Source of the DNA: Haliclystus octoradiatus
Lineage: Eukaryota > Cnidaria > Staurozoa > Stauromedusae > Haliclystidae
Assembly: GCA_916610825.1 (NCBI GenBank)
Contig: OU744452.1
Span: 19,815,781 to 19,879,780 of the forward strand
DNA length: 64,000 nt
Direction of reading: 5' to 3'
In this document: positions 13,301 through 23,500 of the stretch, in pieces
Layout of the letters: each line of letters begins with the position of its first letter
Position numbering within the stretch: position 1 is the first letter of the stretch
The notes under the pieces: model-generated
Seen by the model: the letters and a program-made list of their open reading frames with translations, nothing else
The model's database searches: none
Told to the model about the DNA's origin: nothing
Position numbers and translations under genes: made by a program

Positions 13301-16300
13301 ATGAACGCTTCCCTCCAAAAAATGTTTCTTTCATTTGAATATTCTTGAAGTTTTCATACCTAGCGACGTTGAAAACTAAAACCATACAAATGTATTAATA
13401 AAATCAGTCGCCAAGGATTATAAATGCGATACATTAACTGTTTTTATTATTTTATTCATTCTATATTCTAGTTGATGGGTCTCAATCAAAACAAGTAAGT
13501 GTGGTTGTTGTTGCTGATATTTTTCAATATCTATCATTATCATCATTGATTCACTAAACCTTTAGGCTTTAAGTTACATGCACGTTGCTTCAAAGGACTG
13601 CTTACTATACTATATATAAGGTATAGTGGACAGGAAAACAGATATCTAAATACAAAGCCATCGATTTATAACAGTTGGGACACGCAATTCCGTTCTCGTT
13701 CCATTAAAAACGAGGTTTTGCTTTTGAGCACAAAGTTTTTTGATTTCGTGATATTATTTTCGCGCGCTTTGCTCAACTTCTGCGAGCCTGGGTTTGACAG
13801 AACGAGAATGGCGTCCATAAAATCACGTGGCTGGCATCTGCCAGTTGGAACCTTAGAACGGCACACGAGAGAGTGTCCTAACTCTTGTAAATGGATGGTT
13901 CTGTCTATTATAGGGTTAAATAACAGTGAGTAAATTTTTAGATTTATAATTCGAAACTTTCATTTTTGCCCCTTAGGGTAAAACAAATTTAATTTCACAT
14001 CAAATTCGTATACATTTCGACACTCGATGATAATTATTAATGTATTCTTGCTATTCCCCTCCATTTTCAGGGATTTAAAAATCTTGCTGGCGATGACGAT
14101 GAGGAAGATGATGCTACCATGGAAACCGATTCAACTAATACGTCATTACCTCGATATAAACGTACGTAAGAAATACTTTTAGTAAGGTTATTTAATACCA
14201 GCACTCCAAATATGGTTTGGTACACTTTTTAAGAGCTGTTGCACTTGAATTGTGTGCATATGTTATGGATGACGTCGACCGTCTGGGGCAATTAGGCACA
14301 ATTTCTTGCTGGGGGACGGGGCCATGTGAATAATTTCTTATCATTCCCAGAAAAAAAGGTTCTGTTGGTGGAAGGCTATATTGAATTACGAAGTTTTTAG
14401 GCAGATTAAAAGACGTATTCGGAAGATTCTACTTAATAATTTGGTAATGAAGATAAGCGATAAAAAACAAATTAATTGACGTTTTGACGGGGCTCGTGTC
14501 ATCTTCATAATTAAATTTAAAAAGAAATATAAAATGGTTTAAATTGTAAAATTACATCTACTAATACAAACAGTAATTTTACTATTTAAACCCTTCTAAC
14601 TCTTTTTATATTTCTTTTTAAATTAAATGCTGAAGATTGCATGAACTAGTCGAAACGTCAATGATTAAAAGACACACGCGTAGAATGATATAAGCAGTAT
14701 GCCCTCCAAGTGCACCTTTCCAATTTGTTTATTCCTAAGTGAGTTGCTCTTTTCATTGAGCCCAACCAATGGCTGTGAATGTCAGATAGGCCTTGATTGA
14801 CAATCCACAGCCGTACGTTGCACACTATTCCATCCGTCCGGTGTACTGATTTTATGTTCAGACAAAGTCAAGAATGATTGAGGTTAGGTGGGTTTGAATA
14901 CGTCAGTCAATCGCATTTGATGTCCATGTCCTCTGCTGTTTAGAGACCTTTTAATGCTATAGTCACCTGTTATTTCATGTCTATAGACAGATTTTGATTA
15001 ATATTCTCTATCATTTACTTAGCTGGTGGTCGTGGTATCCATCGATCTTTGGGAGGGGACGAAGATGTCCGTCCCGGTGGCGAATATCGATCTAAGGTAA
15101 GATCTAGGTTCAAATCCGGAATTGTCAGTCTCAAGAACATTTATTAGTCTCTATGTTATAATAACAAATTTAAAAAAAACTAATTATAGTGAGTGTAAAC
15201 TCATATACACGTATAATGTGAAATTGCTCAATGTTGGTTAAACGGATCATTTTATAATAAGAGACAAAGATGAGGCAAAGCCTTTTTCCGTTACTCGGAG
15301 TTTCACTCGTTTAATTATTACCTAAGGCTTTGCGTCATCTTTGTCACTTAGTCTCCATGTTAGAAAATTTATTGAATAAAAAAAACTCCACAAAATTAAC
15401 ATTTGAAAGTAATCGTTAATGTTTTTCTACTATTTGATAGGCAAAAGGATATACTGTTGGCAAGCCATGTGTTCTACTTTCTTTCGCCTGAAGGCATTCT
15501 ATCCCGGCATGCTATTCGTATTTCTAATGATTATGTTTTTATTTCTTATTTGATCCTATCAGAAAGCACGTGGAGATGTTAGTCTCCGTGGTAAACATGA
15601 TCCATTCACATACATTCCTTTGAATCGACAAAAGTTAAATCGCCGGTGAGTAAGATATCAACAGCATCGGGCCTTATTAAAGAGAGTTTGCTTGGCAAAT
15701 GGACCATCCCTTATATAGTATTGGGGGTGTTGGCAGATCGGAAAATCTCCCTCGGATTATATCCTAGCGATGTGGCTTTTGGACTTTCATTTGCCAACAT
15801 CCTTATAGGATTTATTTTATTTACTATTCGTCAACATCAGTGATATTTTGATGGTTGGTGACTATTCAATCGAGCCCGCCAATGCTGAATCGAACTGCGT
15901 CATTATCGACCAATCAGAAGAAGTCAGATATCACAAATCCTAGCGATGTTGGCTAAAGTAGAAAGCCATTGGACCATTTTGGATTACATCGGATTCGATA
16001 GGATTAAATCGGATTCGATAGGATTACGTCGTGCACAATAGAATATTTGATTATCATATCAATGTTGACGAAATTTTAGAATTTTTTACAAAATCCAAAA
16101 AAGGGAAATTCAACGACAGCCAACAACAGGTAACATCGCGAGGATGGCCAAATGACTTTTTATTTCACCAACATTCGTAGAATGGCGAGATGAAAACAAT
16201 TATTTGACCAGGAGCTTTAAGTTTCCAATATGCTCCATCAGTATGACGTGTATTGAATTTGTATGATTGTTATCCTTCCAGGAAAACGGCAAAGCTTGCT

Positions 16301-16372
16301 GGTCAGTTTGATGGTATTGTTAAAGCAACTAAAAGAGGTTCATTAAAGGCGAAACGAGGTCGAAGAAAGTAA
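1313..16372 (+). CDS. RRP12: RRP12-like ribosomal RNA processing protein, C-terminal 762 residues (25 exons)
   Basis: RRP12 is a HEAT-repeat nucleolar protein needed for maturation and export of pre-ribosomal subunits. Exons read from the sequence: 1313-1413, 1601-1642, 1750-1871, 2153-2217, 2741-2791, 2896-3007, 3353-3507, 3925-3992, 4369-4462, 5569-5727, 6573-6653, 7588-7696, 8355-8462, 8569-8672, 9662-9715, 9826-9914, 10354-10465, 11441-11569, 12189-12267, 12772-12864, 13472-13494, 14071-14161, 15023-15096, 15563-15645, 16282-16372. All junctions are GT-AG, phases match, and the total of 2289 nt is a whole number of codons ending in TAA. Family hallmarks seen: [22 protein letters not shown], the acidic stretch after [21 protein letters not shown], and the tail [15 protein letters not shown] followed by a basic GRRK end. 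The N-terminal part (about 550 residues in the human protein) lies before the window. The 23-nt exon at 13472 is the least certain, but it is required to keep the frame. Confidence 0.93.
5004..5180. mobile_element. pogo-like MITE
   Basis: This 177-bp element lies in an RRP12 intron. Its ends are imperfect inverted copies, CAGTGTAGCCCGCTTAAGTG on the left against a right end finishing GGGTTACACTG, and it is flanked by TA on both sides. TA target duplication and CAGT-type termini fit the Tc1/mariner-pogo superfamily. There is no coding capacity. A relative is at 9090-9366. Confidence 0.65.
5401..5510. repeat. GTTCATGAAC palindromic interspersed repeat
   Basis: The copy starts with CTGCGAAAAACTGTTCAGGA and has a central GGGCCATTTAACGTTC segment. 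The right half repeats the decamer GTTCATGAAC in inverse order and ends in CTCCTGAACT. It belongs to the family best seen at 10741-10993. Confidence 0.6.
5772..5990 (+). mobile_element. tRNA-derived SINE (family 1)
   Basis: A tRNA-like head carries an A-box region (TGGTGTAGTGGCTAGGGC) and a B box (GGTTCAATCCC). It is followed by a conserved body with GGTTGGCGTCAGGAAGGGCA and an A-rich end near AAATCCAATAAAAAAAG. It lies in an RRP12 intron. The body motif resembles one known from animal SINE/RTE tails; that link is from memory. Related copies: 38974-39150 (+), 7875-8033 (-), 8128-8285 (+, head missing), 42100-42257 (-). Confidence 0.75.
7875..8033 (-). mobile_element. tRNA-derived SINE (family 1), inverted copy
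   Basis: Reverse-strand copy of the SINE at 5772. The B box is visible on the minus strand as GGTTCAATCCC, and the conserved GTTGGCGCCAGG body and GGTGAAAAAAGC tail are present. Diverged from the other copies. Confidence 0.65.
8128..8285 (+). mobile_element. tRNA-derived SINE (family 1), headless fragment
   Basis: It contains the SINE body (TTGGTTGGTGTCAGGAAAGC) and the A-rich tail (GGATGAATCCAAAAAAC) but lacks a recognisable A box, so it is 5' truncated or decayed. It lies about 95 bp from the inverted copy at 7875-8033, giving the pair potential to fold back in the RRP12 transcript. Confidence 0.6.
9090..9366. mobile_element. pogo-like MITE
   Basis: TIRs are CAGTGTAACCCGCTTATGTG on the left and a right end TTAAGCGAGTTACACTG, with TA on both sides. 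Same family as 5004-5180 but about 100 bp longer. The extra right-hand stretch, around GTTGTTGTTGCTGATATTTT, recurs at 13503-13605 without the left half. Confidence 0.65.
10741..10993. repeat. GTTCATGAAC palindromic repeat, longest copy
   Basis: About 250 bp in an RRP12 intron built from many iterations of the palindromic decamer GTTCATGAAC, in both directions around GGGGCCATTTAATGTTCAT-like cores. Outer ends are inverted: CCCTGCGAAAAGC on the left and CTGTTTTCGCAGAG on the right. It looks like a fold-back element or nested insertions of one. Other copies: 176-312, 5401-5510, 34385-34535, 38235-38350, 39185-39260, 39395-39560. Confidence 0.7.
11012..11185. mobile_element. hAT-like MITE with 8-bp target duplication CATACCAC
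   Basis: The left end CAGGGTCTGACAAAA is matched by the inverted right end GCCGGACTCTG. The flanks 11004-11011 and 11186-11193 are identical (CATACCAC). CAGGG-type termini with 8-bp duplications are the signature of hAT transposons. Non-coding; relatives at 35210-35407 and 41092-41282. Confidence 0.8.
13677..13920 (+). repeat. About 240-bp dispersed repeat shared with 31345-31590
   Basis: The two stretches align along their length. Shared blocks include TTTGCTCAA, AATGGCGTCCATAA and TTCCTAACTCTTGTAAA or close variants. One copy is in an RRP12 intron and the other in the first CDC23 intron. Short open frames inside it are incidental. No clear terminal repeats, so I do not assign it to a class. 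Confidence 0.55.
14474..14664. repeat. Inverted repeat with decayed hammerhead-like cores
   Basis: The arms (about 14478-14550 and 14575-14660) are inverted copies in an RRP12 intron. On the plus strand at 14630-14659 the right arm has CTGAAGA, then about 15 nt, then GAAACGTC, the order of a hammerhead core. The left arm on the minus strand has ATGAAGA and AAAACGTC in the same places, so core bases are lost there. Probably remnants of a PLE-type terminal region. Confidence 0.4.
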
Positions 16373-18073
16373 CAGACAGACAGACATTCCTTTGCAAAAG
16401 ATGGGTAAATCAAACAGTAATGCTATATTAATTTTATGATGACATTGGATGCGAAATAATACGAAGAATGGAAGATAGATATGTGCTCATTTTAACATTT
16501 TTAAATGACCTAAATATATTTGATGAACTTTACTCTCGACAGTGTGCGAAACATATATCTACATAATTTATAGACTTTCTCTTCTGTAAATGATCTTTAT
16601 GTTGAACAACAAGGAGTTCCAAATTGCAGATAAATGCGCAGTGGTTTTTACAACCAATGTAATGCCGGGCACAGAAATATGTATCTATCATTTGTAACAG
16701 TCGGCAAAATTAATAAAACTATATTTCTATATTTGCTTAAACATTTTGCTTTTGTAGACAAAAAATTAACCAATAGTATGCATTTGATTGTGTATAGTCT
16801 TCGCATGAACTAAAATAAATTACAGATTTTGTTTTCCTCTTGGGTTGCGTCCCTGCATCATGTTGTTCTGAAATTGTTATTCTGCGTCTGTCAATTTTCG
16901 TGTTTACGTCAAACTGAGTCTATATACTTTACGTTTCTGGAATGTCAATCTATGTAATCAGGGTAGAGGCTCAATTCTTGTTCTTCAGTCGATCCAATCA
17001 GAGCCTTGTATGTGGAAGGCATTTATAATTTTTTTTTACATAGAAGGCTCTGATCCAGCACAGTCAAACATCGCTATTATAAAACGAGAATCGATGTACG
17101 ACGTTTCAAAAATCGTTTCTATCCGTGAATTTTGCATAATTGCCTATATACACGTATATTTGAATGATTATATTGTATAGTATAGTGAAAAATTGTTACT
17201 TTTAAATTCTTTCCCCCCTTCATGTTTATAAACTGCACTTTGCTAAACGCTAAACATAGACCTTCCGAAGTAGTTTCTCTTCTCAACTTGCTATCAATTC
17301 GAAAGCAATAGATTCGATATTCAATGTTGTCATGCAAACAATATATTTTGACTCATTTATTTTTGCTCCGTTCGAATGATTTTTGCATATGAAAGTCAAT
17401 TGAATGTTTTGTTGCTTTGTTACAATTATTTATAAAACAGTTTCTATCCCACTGGGTTTTTCTTTTCCATAACAATTAAATCAACCATGTGGAAGGTATA
17501 GGAATTTATGATTATTTTGCTACATATATTCGAACGATGTCGCTTGGTATTTTTTAAAGATTGTATATTATTGGTTTTGATTTTGAATAAGAGAAATGGT
17601 AGGTATATAAATCTATTTAATATCATGATTCAAACACTATGGTTTGGCATAAATGTTTGGTTTTTTATCAAGTTATAACTTTGTGCCGCATTTATCGAAG
17701 TTATTTTGACTTAGCTGTTATTGCGCAGTCGATTCCTTGTTTCTTCGCTCTATAACGACGACGACTAATGGCCAGAAACAAACATCTCGTCCATTTGTTG
17801 AGATTTTTTGATTGAGTATGTTTATATTTAGTGCTATATGGTTGATAATTTTTATGATATACCACTTTTTATACGAAATAATCTGTCCTAATTATCAGTT
17901 ATATATATCCGCATTTTTCGAAATAATTGTTCGTGAATTCAATACAAAAGCTTCAATATAGTCTAATAAATACAAATTAAATTATTTCAAGACGATTTAA
18001 TTTTGAAATATGTAACTGCAAAACTAATTCTCATTTTTAAAATGAAATTGTGTGTTTAGTCTGAGTGCCTTAC
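16373..18073. other. RRP12 3' UTR and intergenic DNA
   Basis: AT-rich non-coding sequence. At about 17700-17800 it contains a decayed copy of the repeat carrying the hammerhead at 34882, recognisable by CTAATGGCCAGAAAC. No exon or RNA gene seen. Confidence 0.5.
16712..16717 (+). promoter_or_regulatory. Candidate polyadenylation signal of RRP12
   Basis: AATAAA lies 340 nt after the RRP12 stop codon in AT-rich, non-coding sequence. The position is reasonable for a 3' UTR end; no transcript evidence is available. Confidence 0.4.
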
Positions 18074-18275
18074 ATGAAATTCTATGTATAATATATCTGT
18101 TCTATTCGTATATATAAATAAGACCTTGATGTTATCTCTATTTGATGTCATCTCTATGTCCCAAAACGCTAAATTTATATCTTAAATTTTTCACTTGATG
18201 ACCTTATAGCCAATCATGGTTTAAGAATGTCTTTTTATATTTGTGACATTCAAATTATCTTATTTTTCATTGTAG

Positions 18276-19085
18276 ATTTCTCGAGTTTTTCTTCTTGTTC
18301 TTTTGCCTTACGTTACGGTTAAAGGATTTGAATGGGTTAAACTAAACACAGTACCAGTTTGTTTTGGAAGTAGCAATGACGATTATGGGCAATTTAAAGT
18401 TGGCAGAGATATTGAAACAAGGAATATAAAATTCTCTTATGTTAGTGGTCATCACGATTGTTCTCAAGTAGCTGGTGGTTATTTTGGATGTGAATTATAT
18501 ATGTGGGCCTATTTTCAACTATCTGATCCAAGTGTATTAAATACAACACAATCGGATTCTGCTGCTTCTGATGATCGAAACATCAGAGGTAAAGTGAGAG
18601 AATATTTCAATGATATTATGCAATCTGAGAAACAAGAAAAACGTCAAAAAAGATTTAATGCAGAAGATTATACTCCTGGTCCGCAAGCCATGCATAGGAT
18701 TTATGCTATGTTAACCGATGAAAATAATTTACCAATCGTTCCTTTTCTACCTAATCCAACAGATGCATATTACTATATTCCACAAGTATATCGTCCAGCT
18801 TTTGATTACGATGTTATTGTACCATCATATGGTATGCCTTATGTATTTCAAAAAGATCAAGTTGTACGTCTTTGGCATGGCGAAGATTTACAAAATAAAG
18901 ATGATGCAAATAATCAAGGACAATTATGTGCTGATATTTACGGTGAAATTGAAAGCACTACGTTCGATCCTGCGTGTCGATGTCTTACTCCAGAATGTTT
19001 AGCTGAAGAGGTTAGCGATGCGAATTGTTATAGCGCGCCAATATTTCCACAATCAAATGGACAATTTGATACTTCATGTTTTTGA
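18276..19085 (+). CDS. Secreted cysteine-rich protein of unknown function (main exon)
   Basis: I do not recognise this protein. The frame is open from the acceptor TTCATTGTAG at 18275 to TGA at 19083-19085; an in-frame TAG just before the exon means it must be spliced or start inside. The exon begins with codons for ISRVFLLVLLPYVTV, a signal-peptide-like core. A 12-nt upstream exon at 18074-18085 (ATG then AAA TTC TAT, followed by GTATAA) would supply MKFY in phase and complete a good signal peptide; that is inference. The mature part is about 250 residues with about ten cysteines, clustered in the C-terminal 60 residues (CADIYGE, DPACRC, PEC, ANC, SCF), and a basic KQEKRQKRF stretch that could be a furin-type site. 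It lies between RRP12 and the convergent homeobox gene. Confidence 0.7.
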   Translation: MSRVFLLVLLPYVTVKGFEWVKLNTVPVCFGSSNDDYGQFKVGRDIETRNIKFSYVSGHHDCSQVAGGYFGCELYMWAYFQLSDPSVLNTTQSDSAASDDRNIRGKVREYFNDIMQSEKQEKRQKRFNAEDYTPGPQAMHRIYAMLTDENNLPIVPFLPNPTDAYYYIPQVYRPAFDYDVIVPSYGMPYVFQKDQVVRLWHGEDLQNKDDANNQGQLCADIYGEIESTTFDPACRCLTPECLAEEVSDANCYSAPIFPQSNGQFDTSCF

Positions 19086-20548
19086 TTTATTGATAATCAT
19101 AATTTAATAATTTTGCACAAAAATCAAATTTGACAATTTGATACTCCGTGTTTTTGATATATTGCCGATAGTCATAATTAAATAATATGCCCATTGTTAC
19201 ATTTGCACGGCATTCTTTTGCTACATAATTATATAAATACTTTTGCGAGTTAATTAAGTATTCATGTATAGAAATTAATTTTGCTTGTAACATTTTTGTT
19301 AGCATTTCTTTATGTTATATACTATAGTGTTGTACTGTATGCTGATGCTCCTTTTCAAATATATCTTTTATTTCGGATCTTGTTTTGGCTTTCGACAGTG
19401 TATATGACTGATTATTAGTCCCTTCTTTTCTATGAAATTCCGGTGAAAATGTTCCATTCTGTCACATCGAAAGCACATCAATGGAAGATTTTGAGTTTTT
19501 CGGGTTTTGAAAACTAAAAAGTTTTACTTGAAAGCATTATAGAATATAGATATACTATATATATATTGCTAATAAGCACCAAAGTAAAGCTCAAATCTTT
19601 AACATGTCACATTGCTTCATAGTGGATAGTGCAACCGATTTATGAGAATATTTATTGACTTTTACTGTCTAGCTGCATTCAGATAGATATCGGCCGATAT
19701 AGTTTATCTGGAGTCAGAGCTCAAGTAGGATAACAAAGACCTCTTGGTAATACTGTTGCTCTTTTTAGTTGCTCGATCTGACAAAATTGTTATTCCTGAA
19801 TTTCATAGAAATATTTACCTTATGTCCAGTTGATAAAACTAAATATCCATGAATTTCTCACTATATATGGCCCTTTTCATTTCGATTTGCTTCTTTTCTA
19901 TTTTACATTGTTATTATCATAATTATGTGAATGTATATATCGCCTTTTTACACAACGGATTTGAGTAGAACTCTTTTTCTATCCGTACAAGTCACTGTTG
20001 CGTTTTTGCATAGCGTGACTCTTTCCCCGTCAAAATTGGCCTTGAACATAATTCGTATTTTGGAGATTCTCGTGTCCCACTTTCTGAAATCATTTTCTGC
20101 GCAACATTGAGATTAATAATTTCTTGGTTCCTTTTTGGTTTCGAAAAGTAGGTCTCGAGAATCTTCAAAATACCAAATATGTTCAAGGCGAATGTTGACG
20201 GGGAAAGAATCACGCTATACAAAATCGCAACAGCGACATGTACTGATGGAGAAATAAGTTCTATCCAAATCCGTTGTGTCCCAAAACGCGATATTTCCAC
20301 CTTATAAATATAAATAGTAAATTTCTAAAAATGAAATTAATATAGCTTATAATATTTATATATGATATATGTTTGAATTTACTTTGTATGTTATTGTATA
20401 TATTAAAATGAATTATATATTGATAAGTTATTAAAATAATAAACGGAAAAGGCCTAATCATTGTGTCCAATCTATAATGATATAGAAGTTACAAAGTTTT
20501 TACACGAATTTTTCCTTTTCTGTGTAATGAAAAACTTGCCATCATTTT
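19086..20548. other. Intergenic DNA between convergent genes
   Basis: Non-coding sequence between the 3' ends of the secreted-protein gene and the homeobox gene. Its main structure is the fold-back element at 19950-20279. I see nothing else in it. Confidence 0.5.
19950..20279. mobile_element. 330-bp fold-back MITE
   Basis: Two arms of about 140 bp are inverted copies. The left begins ACACAACGGATTTGAGTAG and the right ends CCAAATCCGTTGTGT, and the similarity continues inward through TTTCCCCGTCAA / TTGACGGGGAAA and GATTCTCG / CGAGAATC. No target duplication was obvious, so the superfamily is undetermined. Short open frames here are by-products of the palindrome. Confidence 0.65.
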
Positions 20549-23500
20549 TCATGTATTATGTATGGTGACAACATCAATGTAAGGAGAAGACATCTTTTGA
20601 TCAATGTCATTGTATTCGTCATCAACATGCATTTGTGCATCATGTAATTCATTGCTTTCATCATCCATTTGACGATCGTGTTCTTTAAGACGTTTCCATT
20701 TTGTTCTTCTGTTTTGAAACCAGACTTTAATTTGTGTTTCGCTCAAATGCAAATAGAGAGAAAGATTTCTTCTTTCATCGCCAACTAAATATTGTCCTTT
20801 TTCAAATGCTTTTTCAAGTCCAAGAAGTTGAGTTGGTGTAAACGCTGTCCTGTTACGTTTATTTTTCTTACCACCTTGTTGTGACGATACATTTTGATAT
20901 GAACGTCTGCAGTTTTCATTTTCTGTGTTTCTGTTTCTGAATGGAGAGAAAGCTATTGGTCCTGCAACAATAACAAAAAAGTATATCTTAAAAAAATGTA
21001 GTTGCTGTAAGTAAGATAAATTGCGCAGAGCCCAACAAATGGAACGAATGACTACAGAAATAGTTTTTCATCGGTAACATTTTGCCACAGGTTAATTTTT
21101 TATTGTTATCAAGAAGAAAGTTACTTTTATACATTCTAGTATCGATTCTTAAATTTCGTTCAATTAATATGCTGAGAAATCCCTTGGTCCTATGTATTAC
21201 CAGGCATGCTTCTGCGCCTTCCTGTGTGTATGCATCTACGGTGTACCGATCCTATTCCTGTTGAGAAAGCCTTCTAATAGACTTCAGGAATAAATTTGGG
21301 CACCGTTCCAATGATTTCATGTATGTTAATTCACACCTATAATGCAGGCGGTCGGGACGGACTATAGAAAGGTGGTTGGAACGCCTTCACATTATCAAAC
21401 GTTCTTTCGTTTCATACGCCGTTGTGTATTCGATCTTTGATTTTTGGCATAAGCAAAATGCAAAGTAGGATAGGTACAGAACTGCATATGGACTCAATCT
21501 ACACAAGAAACGATCGCTTGATTTCGTTTTGGAATAATAGTTTGTATATTTTCCAATGCCAAATATCTACTTAGTGGACAAAACTGTTGGGTCATGGAAT
21601 TGAAAATCTTTTTGTAAATTAAACTCTGGAATAAGATCGTCGATAATTGTCAAAGATTTTGATAAATTAAATTCGACTAAAAAAAAAGTGGTCATCGGAA
21701 CTTTTCGCATGAAAGTTTTAGGTTCTCAAACCAAAAGTTTATAATTATGCGTGCTAGGTTGATTTGGACTTAAAATTTCAGTCGTCGCATTAATTACCAA
21801 AGGAATTGTAATTGTAATAATAATTGTAAAATAACATATAATGAGTCATTATGGTACCATTAATACACAAAATTTATAATTGATGATACCGATAATTAAA
21901 CATTATTTTAATAAACACCTCATTGTTTTTAAGAGGAACAACTTTATTATAGACTTACAAAGTATCTATTCCTTTGGCGGTATGCCGTCTTAAACATATT
22001 TAATTGAAAATAGTTTGTTCAGGAACCTACTTTTTTTTAAATTTTCAAATAGAAAAATATTGTTAACCGCTGTGTATATATGGTCCTAATTTATTATTGA
22101 CCCTTTCTTACGAAAATTTGCAAAATATCAATTTGATTTCTATAATAATATATTCGTTGGATCCGAAATAAAATTCGAAATTCGTTATTAGTTTTGCCAA
22201 TAGATTTTAGCATACTTTATAGGACTGTAACAATAAAAAGCAAAGTGTCTTGAATTGTAATACTTAAAATTATACGTGAAACAACTTTTCTTCGGCTAAT
22301 TTAGTGCTCCGACTGGAAACACGAAATGTATATATAGTTTATACTAGACCGAACGCTTGTTGATTTTGCTAAATTACAAGTTTTCACTTTGATAACTCGT
22401 TTCGGAAAATCTACTAGATTAGTTATATATTTTAGGTTCTGAAAGAAATGCCACGTGGGAAGAGTGTTTTTCCAAACGGGTACCTATATGTGTTATTTAT
22501 AACAGAACAATTACAAACGGATATTCCAAATATAATATATTCATATTGAACGTAACATACCATACTAAAGATTACAACGTAACACACTGACTAAAGATTA
22601 AATTCAAGGTTATCGAAATTCAAATTACAGTAGCTAACATGAAATATGAAGTCGATAATAGCATAGCGTCACTTAGGTACAACTAAATAAATAAATAATA
22701 AATAAACGTATTATACAGATATAGAATTCTAAGCTGTTTTTCATATAGGAGTGGTTTGTCAGTATATTAAGAATTTGAAGCGTTATTTAAAGTGCGTGCT
22801 TCGTGTTACTTAATGGTTACTCTGACTCCTTCAGCTGATCGTGTTCGGTGCTTCTAGCACTCAAGCGGGACCGTGAACGGATAGAAACCCAAAGCTCTAT
22901 AGCAACCATACACTGTTGTCGCACATAGATCATTATTGCTAGTGATTTACTTCAAATGATTTCCACGTAAGCGTTAATCATGCTTTCTATACCAATTAAT
23001 GCAGTTTCTATCTATCAAAGAAACTCAAACTTGCGGATTATACCACACGAATGGGTGAATTGGATAAACTCAGGATATTTCAAAGAAATTGTTCTTATGC
23101 AGTGTTTCGCATTTTAGTTCAATTCGAATGAATGAAATTGCCGATTGTCTGTAACCTTGCTTGTTGCAGGTTGCGTAAGATATTTTAAAATTTTTGATAC
23201 GTATAAATTCGGATGAATTGATTGAAAATCGTTAGTAATTTTGAATTTCACTTATCAGTGAGCTACATTTTATTATGTAAAATAATCGTTTTTCACAGTT
23301 GCTGTTTCGATGTGATGAAGTTTAGTCCGCATTGACTAACTCAGCTTGACCTAGCTTCATTGCAAAGTTAGTTATACGGCCAATGGTCAGAAACAATCTA
23401 CTAATAATGGTTTATTGCTAATAATTATCAATTCTCATGTGAAAATTCGCAACTGCTACATTCTAATTGCTTGCCGCACGTCAATCAATTTTATCATTCG

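Noticed and set aside
19950-20279. Hammerhead core in the 330-bp fold-back
   Set aside because: No CTGANGA and GAAA pair with compatible stems was found; it resembles an ordinary fold-back MITE.
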